Positions 34,421-46,023 of a DNA stretch of 64,000 bases are shown piece after piece (position 1 is the first letter of the stretch; the number at the start of each line of letters is the position of its first letter). Position numbers and translations under genes: made by a program. The DNA is taken from positions 348,848,203-348,912,202 of the forward strand of contig NC_081824.1 of the NCBI RefSeq assembly GCF_030867095.1, in the 5' to 3' direction. The notes under the pieces were generated by a model, which was given only the letters and a program-made list of their open reading frames with translations, was not told the DNA's origin and did no database searches. Source of the DNA: Alligator mississippiensis. Taxonomy: Eukaryota; Chordata; Crocodylia; Alligatoridae.

Positions 34421-36622
34421 GCTATCAAAGACCTCAAAGGAATGGTATAAGAATCTTGATATTTGCATTTATACAGTGTTCCACAAAGGCTTGGGAGGAC
34501 CTTGAGAGGAAAGCGTACTAAGACATTCAGAGTCCTTTCTGGTAACATCTGAAGAGTAAGAAAAAAAGGCACCTCATTTTTTGAAGCCCAAAGAAGTGAG
34601 GCACAAAGCTACTTCACATCCATATTCTGAGGGCGGTAGGTTGACCTTTGGATCTTATCTGTGTAGATCACGTTGATGATTATGTAGATTATGCTGCAAG
34701 ATAAAGGGGCTATATCAAGGTTAGAGAGCATATTTTAGAAATGGCTTTGGCCCATCTGTTGTTTTGATTATTGTTGTTGTTTTTAAACATGGCACCTATA
34801 TCCAGATGTTTTGATAAGTCCCCTTTAACGGGCCAAAAAGAAAACACAGGTATTGAGGCAGAGGAGTTATCGCATATGCAATAATAGGAAATGGTACATA
34901 TGCACAGGAGGTGCTGAGTTACACTGCTGTGGGAAACATAGCTCAGAGTTTAGTGCTTAAAATATTTATTGATTTTTAGCTTCAATTGCTGAATATAATT
35001 TTTATGAAATGTTGAACTCCTAATATATTGGTAGTTTGCAACAGCACATATGGGGCCTAATTCACTGTGTTACTCCAGTTTTATGCTAGGGTAACTCTAT
35101 TTCTAATAAACTTATAGAGGGAATTGGCAGTAGCCAATATATTTAGGTTTCCTAATACTCTTCCTTATAAAGGATTCTTGAAACCACTTTGGGGAAGACT
35201 AATATCTCCATTTCTGCAGCAGGTAAAAGCCTCCAGGCCAGAAAAGTGCCCCCAGGAAATTCCTTTCAGGATTAGCTGAGATTTAAAACCTTAAAAAATC
35301 CCAGTCCTCTGACTCTCATTATCAGTAAAATTTTACCAATATATCAGAATAATAACTGAATTTGAACATTCTGGTTTCAGTCTGGACCCATATCACCATC
35401 ACCATAATGGTGATGCTAGCTGCAGCACCACATTGAACAATGAATTCCATCAATAGACATCCCAGCTATTGTCAGAGTACTTCTAGTGGGGTGGAGGACA
35501 AGGACAGCACAACTCTTGCTTACCAGTGCCCTAATCCTCCCCAGGTCCAGCACATGGCCACAGTTGCTGTCCCTCTCAACCCACCACATATGGCCTGGGA
35601 GATTTTCTGTCTTCTGGGGTGAAGAGAAAAAAGAAGGATGATTTTCTTTGCTGCCACTTCACAGTGTCAGCTCAGGGCTTTGGTGATGTCATCCCCCCCC
35701 GGACAAAACCATTTTCCTCCATCTGTAATTAGATTTGAAGATCAGAGATAGTAACAATCATATAAACTATAAAAATATATCACTGCATTATTAGCAAGTT
35801 TTAAACACAGAACCTTCAGAAGGGACTGCTACCATTTCAGGTTATTACCTTTCATTATGAACACAACATAGCAAGTCAAAAGAACAAGTTAAAAGAACAT
35901 TGTTAAGATTGCAAAGTCAAGCGCTTGAAAATTAGGAAATGACAAACTTAGGTTACCCGTGCATAGTTTATTCTCCCCATTTGTATGTTTATATAATACA
36001 ATCTGAATTAAATGATCAAATGCTATGGCTTGGGTTGATTTTTTGTGTTTTTGGGGGGCGGTTGGGGGGATGCTGAAAAAGGGCCTCTGTTTTACCCAGT
36101 GCACAGGTTAGCTAGACAATGTTCAGGGGATGAACATTAGATAGGCCATTAAGTTATGGGTTTTTAGGAAGTAAAAAGATGGCATAGTCGTTAAGGCAGG
36201 TAAAGCTTACAGCAAAGATTTCAATTTTTTCTCTGCTACGCTTCCTAGAAGTGATGCAGGGAAGTCACTTATAAGAATATTTTGGCTACTGGCCACTAAT
36301 TGATTTTCATTCTTTGCTAGGTCCAAGTTTAGATATTTGAAGTCCAATTAAGAAATGCGCTAAGCATTCAGACCTGCACCTGAAGTCAAAGGCTAGGTAC
36401 ATACATACAAAAAGCCTGAAGTGGAATTGATCTATGTAACACAGTTTTCTGTAAGCGGTGTAGGTTAGATTGGTAGCAAACAGAAAACACATTCACCCTT
36501 TGGTTGCGGGGGGAGGGGGAGGAGAAAATCTTAAACTGTTTTGCCATTTTTAAACCAAACTGTGTGCGCCAAACTTCCATTCTGAGTACAGACTGGTTTC
36601 CAGTCCCTTATACCAGTAAGTG
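34421..36622. other. Non-coding; old repeat traces
   Basis: 34450-34650 contains GCACCTCATTTTTTGAAGC and GAGGCACAAAGC, similar to an old L2/MIR-type tail. 35050-35110 (GGGGCCTAATTCACTGTGTT, then ACTCCAG) resembles an ancient hairpin repeat. 36400-36622 contains a copy of the repeat at 31995. No gene. Confidence 0.4.
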
Positions 36623-36682
36623 TAATGCCTGTACCTGATTAAAGAGAGCTGCTAATGCCTGTACCTGATTAAAGAGAGCTGC
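36623..36682 (+). repeat. Exact 30-bp tandem duplication
   Basis: The unit starting TAATGCCTGTACCTGATTAA occupies 36623-36652 and, without a single change, 36653-36682. Identity of the copies implies a recent slippage event. Confidence 0.97.
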
Positions 36683-36725
36683 TGGATTGTCAGTAGTACT
36701 ACAAGTAAAACATCATGATTCAGAG

Positions 36726-36962
36726 TAGGGATTGGCAACCTACAGCCTGCCATGTGATTTCATCTGGCCCTTGAAGCCTGCATTTTGGTAGCAGGGCAAT
36801 TCAGTAGTGCTTCAGCAGTGGTGGGATTCTGAAGTGGGTTGCATGCATGGTGCTGGTGGCGGAAAGAAGTGGTGGCAACCGAAGCCAGGTGAAAGCACTG
36901 CCTGACTTAAGCAGAGCTGCCTTATTGCAGCCCATCACTCCAAAAAGGTTTCTGACTCCCCA
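36726..36962. mobile_element. hAT MITE, TAGGGATTGGCAACC end
   Basis: The left end TAGGGATTGGCAACC and the right end GGTTTCTGACTCCCCAG (reverse CTGGGGAGTCAGAAACC) are related inverted termini of the CAGGG.TCGGCAACC hAT type. An alternative pairing of this left end with the right end at 38111 is possible, but a MIR-like SINE lies between them, which argues against it. Confidence 0.55.
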
Positions 36963-36964
36963 GA

Positions 36965-37085
36965 GCTATGACCATAGAACTGTAAGTCAAAAGATACTGT
37001 ACTATAATCCTGGCTCTGCTACTGATTTGCTTTGGGGCTACAGGTACTTCTTGTCTTGGTTTTCTGTTCAGTAAAATGATTTATT
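36965..37085 (+). repeat. MIR-like SINE
   Basis: CCTGGCTCTGCTACTGATTT, then TTCTTGTCTTGGTTTTCTG and CAGTAAAATGAT, follow the MIR 3' half in order. Confidence 0.65.
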
Positions 37086-38111
37086 GCCATATAAAATACA
37101 GCTTGTGGGAGGGATCTGGCCCAAAAAGGGACTTTATTTGGCCTGCAGCAGGTCCCTTGGTCCCACCTAGCCCAAGAGCCATCTGGCCCATGGTGCATCA
37201 CAGGCACACAACAGGGATAGGGCAGCTCTGCAGCTGGACTCCATTTCTAGGCAGCCCAGGTGGTGGTGGCTCCTTCTGGCTGTCACCACCCCCAGCCCCG
37301 GCCCCATGGACAGTGGTGGGGGTCCATGCACACAGCCCCGGCACTGGCTTCAGCCCACCTTGCACCTGCTCCAGACTCAACTCGGCCTGAGTGGACCAGC
37401 TCTGGACCAGACAGGACCCACGTACATAGCCCTGACCCCAGCCCACCCTGCACCTGCTCTGGGCCACCTGCCCATTCTGAGTGGTGGTGGCAGCAGTGGC
37501 AGCCAGGCAGAAGCTGCTGCTGGGTATTAGGAAAAAGCAACTACCTCCCCCTCACCACTACCAGGCCCTTCTTTCTGCAGCCACCTAGATCCTGCATCAG
37601 GGCTGCCCTGCAGTTTTTTTCTACCTCAGTCACCACTTCCACCAACACTGCCTCTGGGCTGCACAGAGGGGCAGTGCTAGCAGTGGAGAGGAGTTGCAGG
37701 GCAGCCTGGGCATGGACTCCGGATGACCACAGCAAGGAAGGCCCAGCAGCGGTGGGGGGGAAGGTGGCTATTTTTCTCCCGTGCTCAGCAGCAGCTTCTG
37801 CCTGGCTGCCACTGCTGCTCATCATGGGTGGGCCAGTCGAAAGCAGGCTTGGGGCGGGCCGGGGTCAGAGCTGTGTGTATGGGTCCCACTGCTCTGAAGC
37901 TAGTCCATTCCAGCTGGGGTGAGTCCAGAATGGATGCAGGGCAGGCCAGGGCTTTGCACTGACCTGCTGCTGGGCGCTGGTCGCATTGGCAGGGAGGAGC
38001 AGCAGGGTGCATGGGCTCCAAGCTGTTGCACAGCGGAAGATGCTAACCAGCCTGCAGCAGCCCCCAAAGCTGCCTATGTGGCCCATGGGCCCAAATGGTT
38101 GCCCATCCCAG
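37086..38111. mobile_element. hAT foldback element, right end GGTTGCCCATCCCAG
   Basis: The right end TGGCCCATGGGCCCAAATGG then TTGCCCATCCCAG is a hAT terminus. The interior is a long imperfect palindrome: GGCAGCCAGGCAGAAGCTGC at about 37498-37517 is met by its reverse complement at about 37790-37809, and GCTGCCCTGCAG near 37600 by its partner near 37697. The centre is a tight hairpin, CACTGCCTCTG...CAGAGGGGCAGTG (37647-37677). The left terminus is not certain. Confidence 0.6.
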
Positions 38112-38149
38112 ATTTATCTGTTATTGTTACAGCAGAATCAAAGGGCCAA

Positions 38150-38330
38150 TGAAGAATGAGACTCTGTTGCGTTAGGCACTTTACAAACACATAGCAGTAT
38201 ACAGTCCTTGCCACAAAGAGTTTATAATTTCAACAGACAAAGGAGGAAGCGGAGCAAAGAGTATAGAGTCCAAACAGAGTGAGCATTGTGATGCCAGCAA
38301 ACGTCCTGTGAATTCCAAGTTTTTCGTTTT
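38150..38330. repeat. Ancient interspersed repeat, TTAGGCACTTTACAAACACA type
   Basis: TTAGGCACTTTACAAACACA, then CAGTCCTTGCCACAAAGAGT and TTATAATTTCAACAGACAAA, follows a very common old amniote repeat (GGCGCTGTACAAACACAT, then CAGTCCCTGCCCCAAAGAGC). Name uncertain. Confidence 0.55.
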
Positions 38331-41311
38331 CTAGAAGGAAGAGGGAGGGGGTGGATTATGTTTATTGATTCTTTGGTTATTTATCAATAAACTAAAGTGA
38401 AGAAACAGAACAGCAGCGAGGAGGATAAAGCAGGAGAGTAAAGGTTGGGTAGAGAGCAAAGCTGAAGGAAGAGACTGAAGGAAAAGGAAGATGAGTAAAT
38501 AAAAACTCTTCTGGTCTGCTTTTTGCATTTCTTTCTCTCTGTAAATCTCAAGAAGCAATCCTAATGTATATAAGCCTGATTATTCTTTCACCCACATTAG
38601 TGTGATGATAATAGTGTAATGCTATGTCGTTCTATTGATTTCAGGAGTTTTTCCTCAGTTATTCCATTCCAACAACAAATAAGAAGGGGAGGCATTAAAC
38701 CATGATCAGTGTAACATCATAAACCTGCTTAGTGGAGTCTTAAAGGATCATTTGTACAAGCTGTATTCATGAACTTAGTAAGAGTAGTCCCGCTAGCTCT
38801 AATGTAACTACTTATATGAGTCAGTGCTCATCAGTGTCAATAAAGGTTGTACATTCACCAACTATAAAGTGTGCAGAGGGTTTTGCAAGTAGGAGAGCAG
38901 ACCAAGGGCCTGATAAATGGTGTAAATTGATGTTAACTCAATTAAGTTCAGCTCTCAACTATGCCAATTTCTATCAACTGAGAGCCTGACCCAAGACCTT
39001 TCCTCAAAGCATGTTACAATCCAAGGGCTTTATCCCACATTGGCTCCTAAAAGTCTCATTGGCTTCAGTGGAAATTTTAGGTATTTACAGAATAAAGATC
39101 TGACTTAAGGTAAACTATTCATGTAAAAATTAATTTAAAAATCATAACAACAGTAGGAGAAAAAGAAGCAAGACAAAAGAAAAGAAGGGAAATTATTTTT
39201 GAGAGGACATAAATTGTCTTTGGCTCTGTATATCCTTGGCTGAAGAGGTTATGCTGATCGTTTTTAAAAAGCTCAAGTGTAGGTCAAGTGTACTGTACTG
39301 GAGCAGAGATCAGAGGTGAAAGCACTACAGGATTTTTTTTCTTGAGAACAAGAACGTGTGTGTGTGTGTGTGTGTGTACTCTTAATTACCCAGCTACCTA
39401 AATTATTTGAACGTCTTTATAAAAAAACATTCTCAGATCACTGTGATCAGCACATTTACAGAATATGTAAGACAGTAGGGGGAGAGGAAAAGAGAAGTGA
39501 GGAAATAAAGCAAATGGACAGAGAAGATGAGAAAGACAATAGGCATTTTTATTCTGCTAGCAAAATCTAAAATGAAAGAAATTAACTTAAAGGAAAATTA
39601 TCAACTTGGGGTGGTATGCAACTAGAATTATATGCCTGGGATAAAGATAATATAGTTTCATTTACTCTAGCCCTTTGGTAGACTGGCTGGTGACCGTGAG
39701 AAAGTGACTTGCTTCTGTGATTCAGTTACAGACCTGATGCTCCCAGTCCAGGAACCCCCACTAGCACTTCTGGGGATTAGGGAAAGAGAATGAGAACAGT
39801 GAATTGCCAACTTCCTGAGGGTAGGGGAAGGACATTTAGAATGGCAAGAGAAGTTGCAGAGAAGTTGTTAGATGTCAGAGATTGCAAATCTGCATTTGGA
39901 AAAGAGGAAGAAACAGATACAAAGGCACAGGCCCAACAGGCCACTGTGCTTTAATATTTAAAATAAACATCCACAGCCTGAAAAGTCAGTAGACTCACAC
40001 TATTAGAATGCAATCATATGTAGTGTAAGGATTGTATCCTGATCAGCATTCTTTGCCCTCAAATTGTGGGGTTGTCCAACTGCACAAGACAGTCACTAAA
40101 GCATCCCTGCTGCTTCATGTTTATTAGGAAATCTGTATTTTTTCTAGTTCATCTTTTCTGTTCACCAAATATGAACAGTATGTATTTATAGTAGTATGTT
40201 TCACAAATCTTTACCTGTTGCCAAAAGATTTTTCATATTTGCTTCCCATTCTGATCACAGGGTAGATCCTGTCAACTTGCATGAGTATTTCCATTCATTT
40301 TGGTTAAACTATTCAGGTGACTAAGGGGAACTAGATTTAGTGCCATCCATCTAACTAAAACTGCTCCAACTGCAGCTACAAGCCACAGCAAAAATTTTTA
40401 AACAGTGTCCATAACCAATATGAGAGGACGACTATCAATCACTCAAGTGACGCTGTTAAAATTGTGGTTGAAAAGGCATTGTTTAATCACTTTATATTGG
40501 TATGTCATTCATTCACCCAATGCTCAATTAATTTATAAAATGAAGGAATATTAATGAGTGCTTGCTTAAATTCTGAATAGAACACTGATGGGTTGATAAA
40601 TATTCACATTTTATTGGGCATTCTTCTAAAATGTATTCACTGTTTGAATACTGATAGAAAATAACAGCCAGTAGACATGCAGATGTTGCTTTCGTTAATG
40701 GATTAATGTGATGTGTGATATATAATCCTGATTGCCATTAAATCAAACTTGAGTAGATGAGCTGGCATATTTAACAAACTTAGTCATTTTGTATGGAATG
40801 GTGACAAGATGACTCATCACAATGACACCGCACAGACAGAGGTGGCACTCATTCACTGCAGACTGCAAGAAAGCTGGCTTAGTTTCTATCACCTGCTTTT
40901 AGCAGTAGCTATACAATTTGACACAATTATCTTGAAATCTTTTGGGTTATGTAATTTTAGAATGACTTGCATACCCTACCAAGAGTCATCAGACAAGATG
41001 GGGAAACTGTTTCCTCAACAAGCATTTTTCTGCTTGGAATTCTCTACTAGGTGATTCTCTTCTAGATTCTCTCCCTGTTCCTCCACTATCTTGCTCTACG
41101 TATAGCCATTTCCACCAGGGATAAAGAGGTTTGATTTGCTACGAGATCAAAAAGAAAAGAAATTACATCTTTATTGCATTTGCTTTGCACAAGGTGATAG
41201 CATCTGGTACAAAGAATTATTTTAGAATTTCTTTTAGAAATGTGGGTCTTAGACACTAACAAGATACATGATTTAAAAATAATTATAATAATGTACTTCT
41301 AAGGAGACAGT
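38331..41311. other. Non-coding; hairpin repeat and microsatellite
   Basis: 38909-38993 is an old hairpin-type repeat (GGGCCTGATAAATGGTGTAA with an inverted GAGAGCCTGACCC end). 39356-39377 is (TG)11. 39680-39730 may be a MIR scrap. No coding signal in the remainder. Confidence 0.45.
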
Positions 41312-41504
41312 GTGCTACTTCTCTATAGTTTATTGTTAAATGATCTGACGTATGAAAAAAAAATCAGTCTGTAAGCCTCAAATAACTGGTAGACAAAGCG
41401 TATTTTAAAGAGTTGGTTGTACTATTTATCTACAGTTTATTGTTCTTAAACGATTTGATGCTAGGAGAAAAATCAGTATGTGAATCAACAAATAATTTGG
41501 AGGT
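41312..41504 (+). repeat. Diverged tandem duplication, 107-bp period
   Basis: GTGCTACTTCTCTATAGTTT, then ATTGTTAAATGATCTGA and AAAATCAGTCTGTAAGC (from 41312), is repeated as GTACTATTTATCTACAGTTT, then ATTGTTCTTAAACGATTTGA and AAAATCAGTATGTGAATC (from 41419). The copies are diverged, so this is an old local duplication. Confidence 0.8.
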
Positions 41505-42022
41505 TTCTGTATATTCTTGCATTCTTGTGTTGAATGCAGGGATAAAGTAAGCATATTATCTGTGAGCTTGTTTAATCATGGGGTGTCCTTGAAAAGGAAT
41601 TGTTGTTTTAATGGAAATATACTAAAGAGATGAAGTAGTATGATAAGCAAATAAATAAATATTCATGTACGATGGTGAGTTGCTGGCAGCCCAAGCAGCC
41701 CCTGAGCTGCGGGGGATCCTGGTCCTTCCATCCGTGGCAGTGGTGCCCCCCAGGGCCAACCAGGCGGGCTGCTAGTGGTCCGTGTGCTGCCCAAGCTCCC
41801 AGGGAGGTCCAGACAGTGCTGCTCACAGAGGACAGTGTATAAATTGAGGTTGAATTTTAAGAATTAAAAATTTGGCTTCAAAATTTGACTCATACACCAT
41901 GAAATATGGTAGTTAAAAGATGCTTACAGCATGGAATACCTGACTTGCCTCCGTATGATACTACTTAAATTCAACAGTTAGCTCTCACATGTAAGATTTG
42001 AAATATTACCATTTAGACACAA
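41505..42022. other. GC-rich patch 41672-41838, otherwise unrecognised
   Basis: CCCTGAGCTGCGGGGGATCC, then TGGTCCTTCCATCCGTGGC, matches the interior of the hAT-like element at 58446-58727, so this is probably a fragment of the same family. Confidence 0.5.
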
Positions 42023-42317
42023 TGGGCACTTCCATATGTCACCCTGTGGTGATGTAGTGGTGCGCTACATCATGCACTACATCACTGTATGGTGTACTAC
42101 GGTGTCAAAGTGATCACACAGGTCGACACAGGAAAGTTAGCTACATCACCATAGTGGCACGCTCCCCACTTATAGCATGCTGCTATGGCAATGTAGGGGG
42201 GAAATTTAAGTGCATGCCACCCATGCAGCGCAGTATGGGCAGTTACTGTGCTGTGTTTCAGTACTTCCAAAAGGTGTAGTAACAATGTCGCCTTATGGTG
42301 ACATGTACACTCACCCA
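42023..42317. mobile_element. MITE with internal GATGTAGT/ACTACATC palindromes
   Basis: The left end TGGGCACTTCCATATGTCAC and the reverse-complemented right end TGGGTGAGTGTACATGTCAC match over most of 20 bp. The interior repeats GATGTAGTG and CACTACATC in both orientations, allowing several alternative hairpins. The terminus resembles the elements at 6911 and 12421. No target duplication is clear. Confidence 0.7.
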
Positions 42318-44876
42318 ATATAACTTGAAATGATTGGAAATGTATAGGAGAGAAAAGTCTATGCACACGCCAAATATTTGATCATGAAAATTAAGTTAAG
42401 AGAAAGTTTAGGTTGCAGATAGCACTGATAAAACCCGGAAATGGCAAAGTTAAGTCTATATGTGTAGCTGTATCTGCATCCTCTTGTGTATGCACTCAGA
42501 TATTGAGTCAGTATTCCATGTATGTATGCATAAATTATGTTTACACAGATATTTTATGAATGTAGTTTAGGATTTTCAACTTTAATAGAATTAAATTAGA
42601 CAAAAAGTGAATACTTTTGAAAATCCCACCCATACTGAGAAATCCCACCCCTTACTTGAGAAATTGTGAAAGGATATAATGAAAGACTGATTTGCAGTAC
42701 CAGTGCACAAGGGTTAAAGACTGCAAACTCAAGTCTACCTTTTCCCAAACTGGCTTGTAAATCTGCAGTCCTGACGCTCCATGAACTTCAGGTTTTAAAA
42801 TATAATTCACAAGTTTTTTCTAGAAATGCAATAAACTAAAGTCTATAATGTAGAAATGCTGTCTTGTCTATCCAAGAGACTTTATTTAGTACAGATGGCA
42901 TATCCCATTCTAGTCGGTCACTATCCTTGTCAAAATGTTTAAACTGTTTAAAAAAAAGTCCCACGAGACAGAAAATACACAGCTACTGGCAACAGACCAT
43001 GTCCTTTCCAGAACACCAGTGTTCAGGTAGTAAGTTTCCTTTGTATCCCTGGTAGTCATTATTTTGGAAACTGATATTAAAGCCTTATGAAAGGCTTGAG
43101 GATCTCAATCAAATAACCGTTAAAATTGTCAGGACTGGCAATTCAGGAGAGGCATTTGTCAGTATGTTCTGGGACTGCCTGGTCTTTTGGTGCTTGGGTA
43201 AGTGGGATCATTATCACAATGCCTAAAATGAAGCAGCTCTGCAGCAAAAGGCCCAAAATGACAAGGGGTGACAGATGCCACACAGGGATCCCTTCTGTTA
43301 CATTCCAGGCAAGATGGACTCCTTTGTTCATTGTCTCTTTCTAGTATCAATACTGGCATTTGCTGGTAGAGAATACCAGAGAGCCCATGAGGCAAAAGGT
43401 TAGGCTGAGATGCTGCTGGAGGTTTCAGCAGTACAAAGCAGCTGCAAAATTCCCTTGGCTGGCAACTCTTCACTGACTAACACTGCCCAGCAAAAAAGCA
43501 GCAGTGTTGAAAGTGTAGGGTGTTGAAAGGATGAATGAGAGATATGATGATTAAATCTATCCCTTCAGCAGTCTCCACTTAGCTCATTGTTTGTGAACCT
43601 AGCCATGCTTACATATGCTTCCCTAAATTCCCCATTTTCTGTAGTCTCAGCAAAGAAGGCAAGACCTGAAAGACCACTTACCTACCCTTTTATCCTTGAG
43701 AGTGGTCTGCATAGATTAGCCTGGGGAGCCAGAGTCACTGCACGTGTTCCATTTGTTCTCCAGATAAAAAGACTTTAATTTCCAGTTCTGTAAATCCCCT
43801 ACATGTTACGAACAGTAAAAAGAAGAAAAAGTTTAAAAATCACCTAATAACAAAGAATGATTCTTTCTTTTTTCTGCTCTTATGTTTAACTTATTAATAA
43901 TAAATAGAACAGCTATGCTGCTATTTAGCAGAGTCTTATTGCCAGAACGGTTTAGTGCACTGAGATTGAACAGAAAGGCCTGCAGTGTATCAGTGTAGCC
44001 AACATCCTGTTACTCAGAGAGCTCCATAAGCAGGAGGCATGAAGGGATATTATAGCAAAATCCTAAAGCTTGTACTTGGGCAAAATTCCCACTTGGCTCA
44101 AAAGGGAAATTTTCCTAAGTAACGCCTGCATAATTGGACCATAAAACTTTATATTGGTTGGTTTACAATTTATGGGAAAGTTTATACTCAAGTTGAAATT
44201 GAAAGAAATAGAGCAATGAGGAGGAAAGAACAGAGGCTGTGGTTGAGTTAAAAGCAAGGTTGAATGTATTCCTTTATTGTGGGTGGGTTTTTCTAAATTA
44301 AAATTCTCCCAGTTACTTGCAGAACCAGTAAAACAAGAATGTGTGGGGTTATTCATACACCCATTAAATCCTGTGAAGAAATGGCTAAGCCATTGGTTTG
44401 TCCACCACATGGTAAATTCGCAAAGGGGGGGATGATAGAGTTTACCAAGGAAGTGTAGCCCTAAAATATTTTTAAAATATATTTACCTTTAAAAATGAAA
44501 AACTGTTTTTCTAAAATGCACTTAATCTTACGTGGGGTAGTTTTGTGCTCGGGTTATCAGGCTAGTTGATAGATTCATCACATAGTAACGCTTTAATAAA
44601 TACTTTTGCTATAAACAGAATATACCCAATATAGAAGCAACTGCTTTCTTAGTGATTTCTGGTCCTGACTCACATTCTCCACTCCAAATTTATCTTGCTG
44701 GCTTTTTGCGGGCATGTATTTTTTGTCTGGCCCTTCAGATTTAGCAACAGCAAGCAGCTGTAGCACTATAGTGACTCTAGAAGAGACTGTGCATAAATGA
44801 CAGAGGGCCATATATCAACTGAATCCCAATAAGAAAGAAACTTTTACCAAACTCCCTTCCCCTACTTTCCAGTACT
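42318..44876. other. Non-coding, nothing recognised
   Basis: Frames of 60-115 codons occur on both strands but have no domain and no consistent frame across adjacent blocks. No repeat termini seen. Confidence 0.4.
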
Positions 44877-45960
44877 GTGATGCCAAACCCTGAAGAATTC
44901 TGAATGAGGTGTTCCCACTGAAAGACACGCTGGACAGGTCAAGATTTTAACAAGGACTGTGGTAATTTGTGTAACAGCTGCATGGCTCACTGGGCTGCAA
45001 GCTGGGTGAGCACACCGTGTTTGAGGACCCTTTGCAGAAAGGGCTGCAGAATGCTTGCAATGGGTGCCATGGCTTTTTGCAAGCATGAAAATATACTGTG
45101 CACCGTGCATGCTTTTTATTGGACCTTTAACACGGTGACCAGAGCCGTGCTGCCAACGAAGGGCTCTGATTGGCGGTGCCTGCATTATAAAACAGCCAAG
45201 GAGCAGGAAAAGGAAGGAAGGAGGATCTGATTCCAGCATGGAGAGAGAGGGGGCAGAGGTGCAGCCCTCCTGCTGCTGGAATGGGAACTAAGTTTTGCTC
45301 TGGGAGCTGAATCCCAGGACATGGGAGAGCCTGTGTTACCTCACGAGGAGCTGAATTCCCCACTGGGTGCGAAGCTGTGCAGTTTCAAGACAGAGGTGAC
45401 AGGGAGGACACGAGAAAGGGAAGAGTAAGCTGCAGCTGGTAGGCTGTTTGGCCGGGATAGAGCCCTGTGAGAGGGAGCCTGGTCTGAGCCAGGAAGGCTT
45501 GGGGCTGCAGGAACAAAGGACCTTCCCGGGGGGGAAACCCCTGTACTGGACTGTGAGTGTCAGGAGGGGAGATGGCCTCAGAGGAGGAATGGTTGAGAAA
45601 GCACAAACCTCAGGGGAGAGGTGTGTGGGGACATGTAACCCCATAGCGTGTGCAGACAGTTTATTGCAGGGTAAATAGAAGGAAGCCACCTGCCACATCA
45701 TGGACTGGAGGCTTGTGTCAACGATGAAAACTCTGAGGAAGGGAGGCCCAAGTCCAAAGAGAAACCAGAGCCATGTTCGTGCCACCTAGCAGCAGACCAC
45801 CTCAATAACTGTGTTGCTGTTTGTCTTCAGGGGGGTGGGTTCTTACTCTTGGAGGGAAACTGGTTTTAAAGGTTATAACCAGGGGAATGTAACCAGAGAG
45901 GGGGACTGATTGTAAGGGTAACAACCACTGATCCTCTTCATGTTGTATTTGTAAATAGTA
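44877..45960 (+). promoter_or_regulatory. TATA/CCAAT promoter-like segment with GC-rich leader, possibly a solo LTR
   Basis: ATTGG at 45118 and GATTGG at 45168 (CCAAT-box-like) precede GCATTATAAAACAG (TATA box near 45185-45191) at promoter spacing, and a purine-rich leader follows. About 700 bp of GC-rich sequence continues to 45960, then changes abruptly to AT-rich. This layout fits an LTR (U3 promoter then R/U5) or an unannotated first exon. I could not find TG...CA ends with a target duplication, a primer-binding site or any internal coding region. The function of the segment is not established. Confidence 0.35.
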
Positions 45961-46023
45961 TTCAAATTGTTGCATTGTTTTATTATCTATTACTGATTAT
46001 TTATATATATATCCTGCATATAT

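Noticed and set aside
36726..38111. One single 1.4-kb hAT element
   Set aside because: A MIR-like SINE lies in the middle and the left part has its own plausible right end. Two adjacent elements explain it better, though not proven.
44877..45960. Endogenous retrovirus
   Set aside because: Promoter-like features fit an LTR, but no gag, pol or env remnant, primer-binding site or paired LTR was found nearby.
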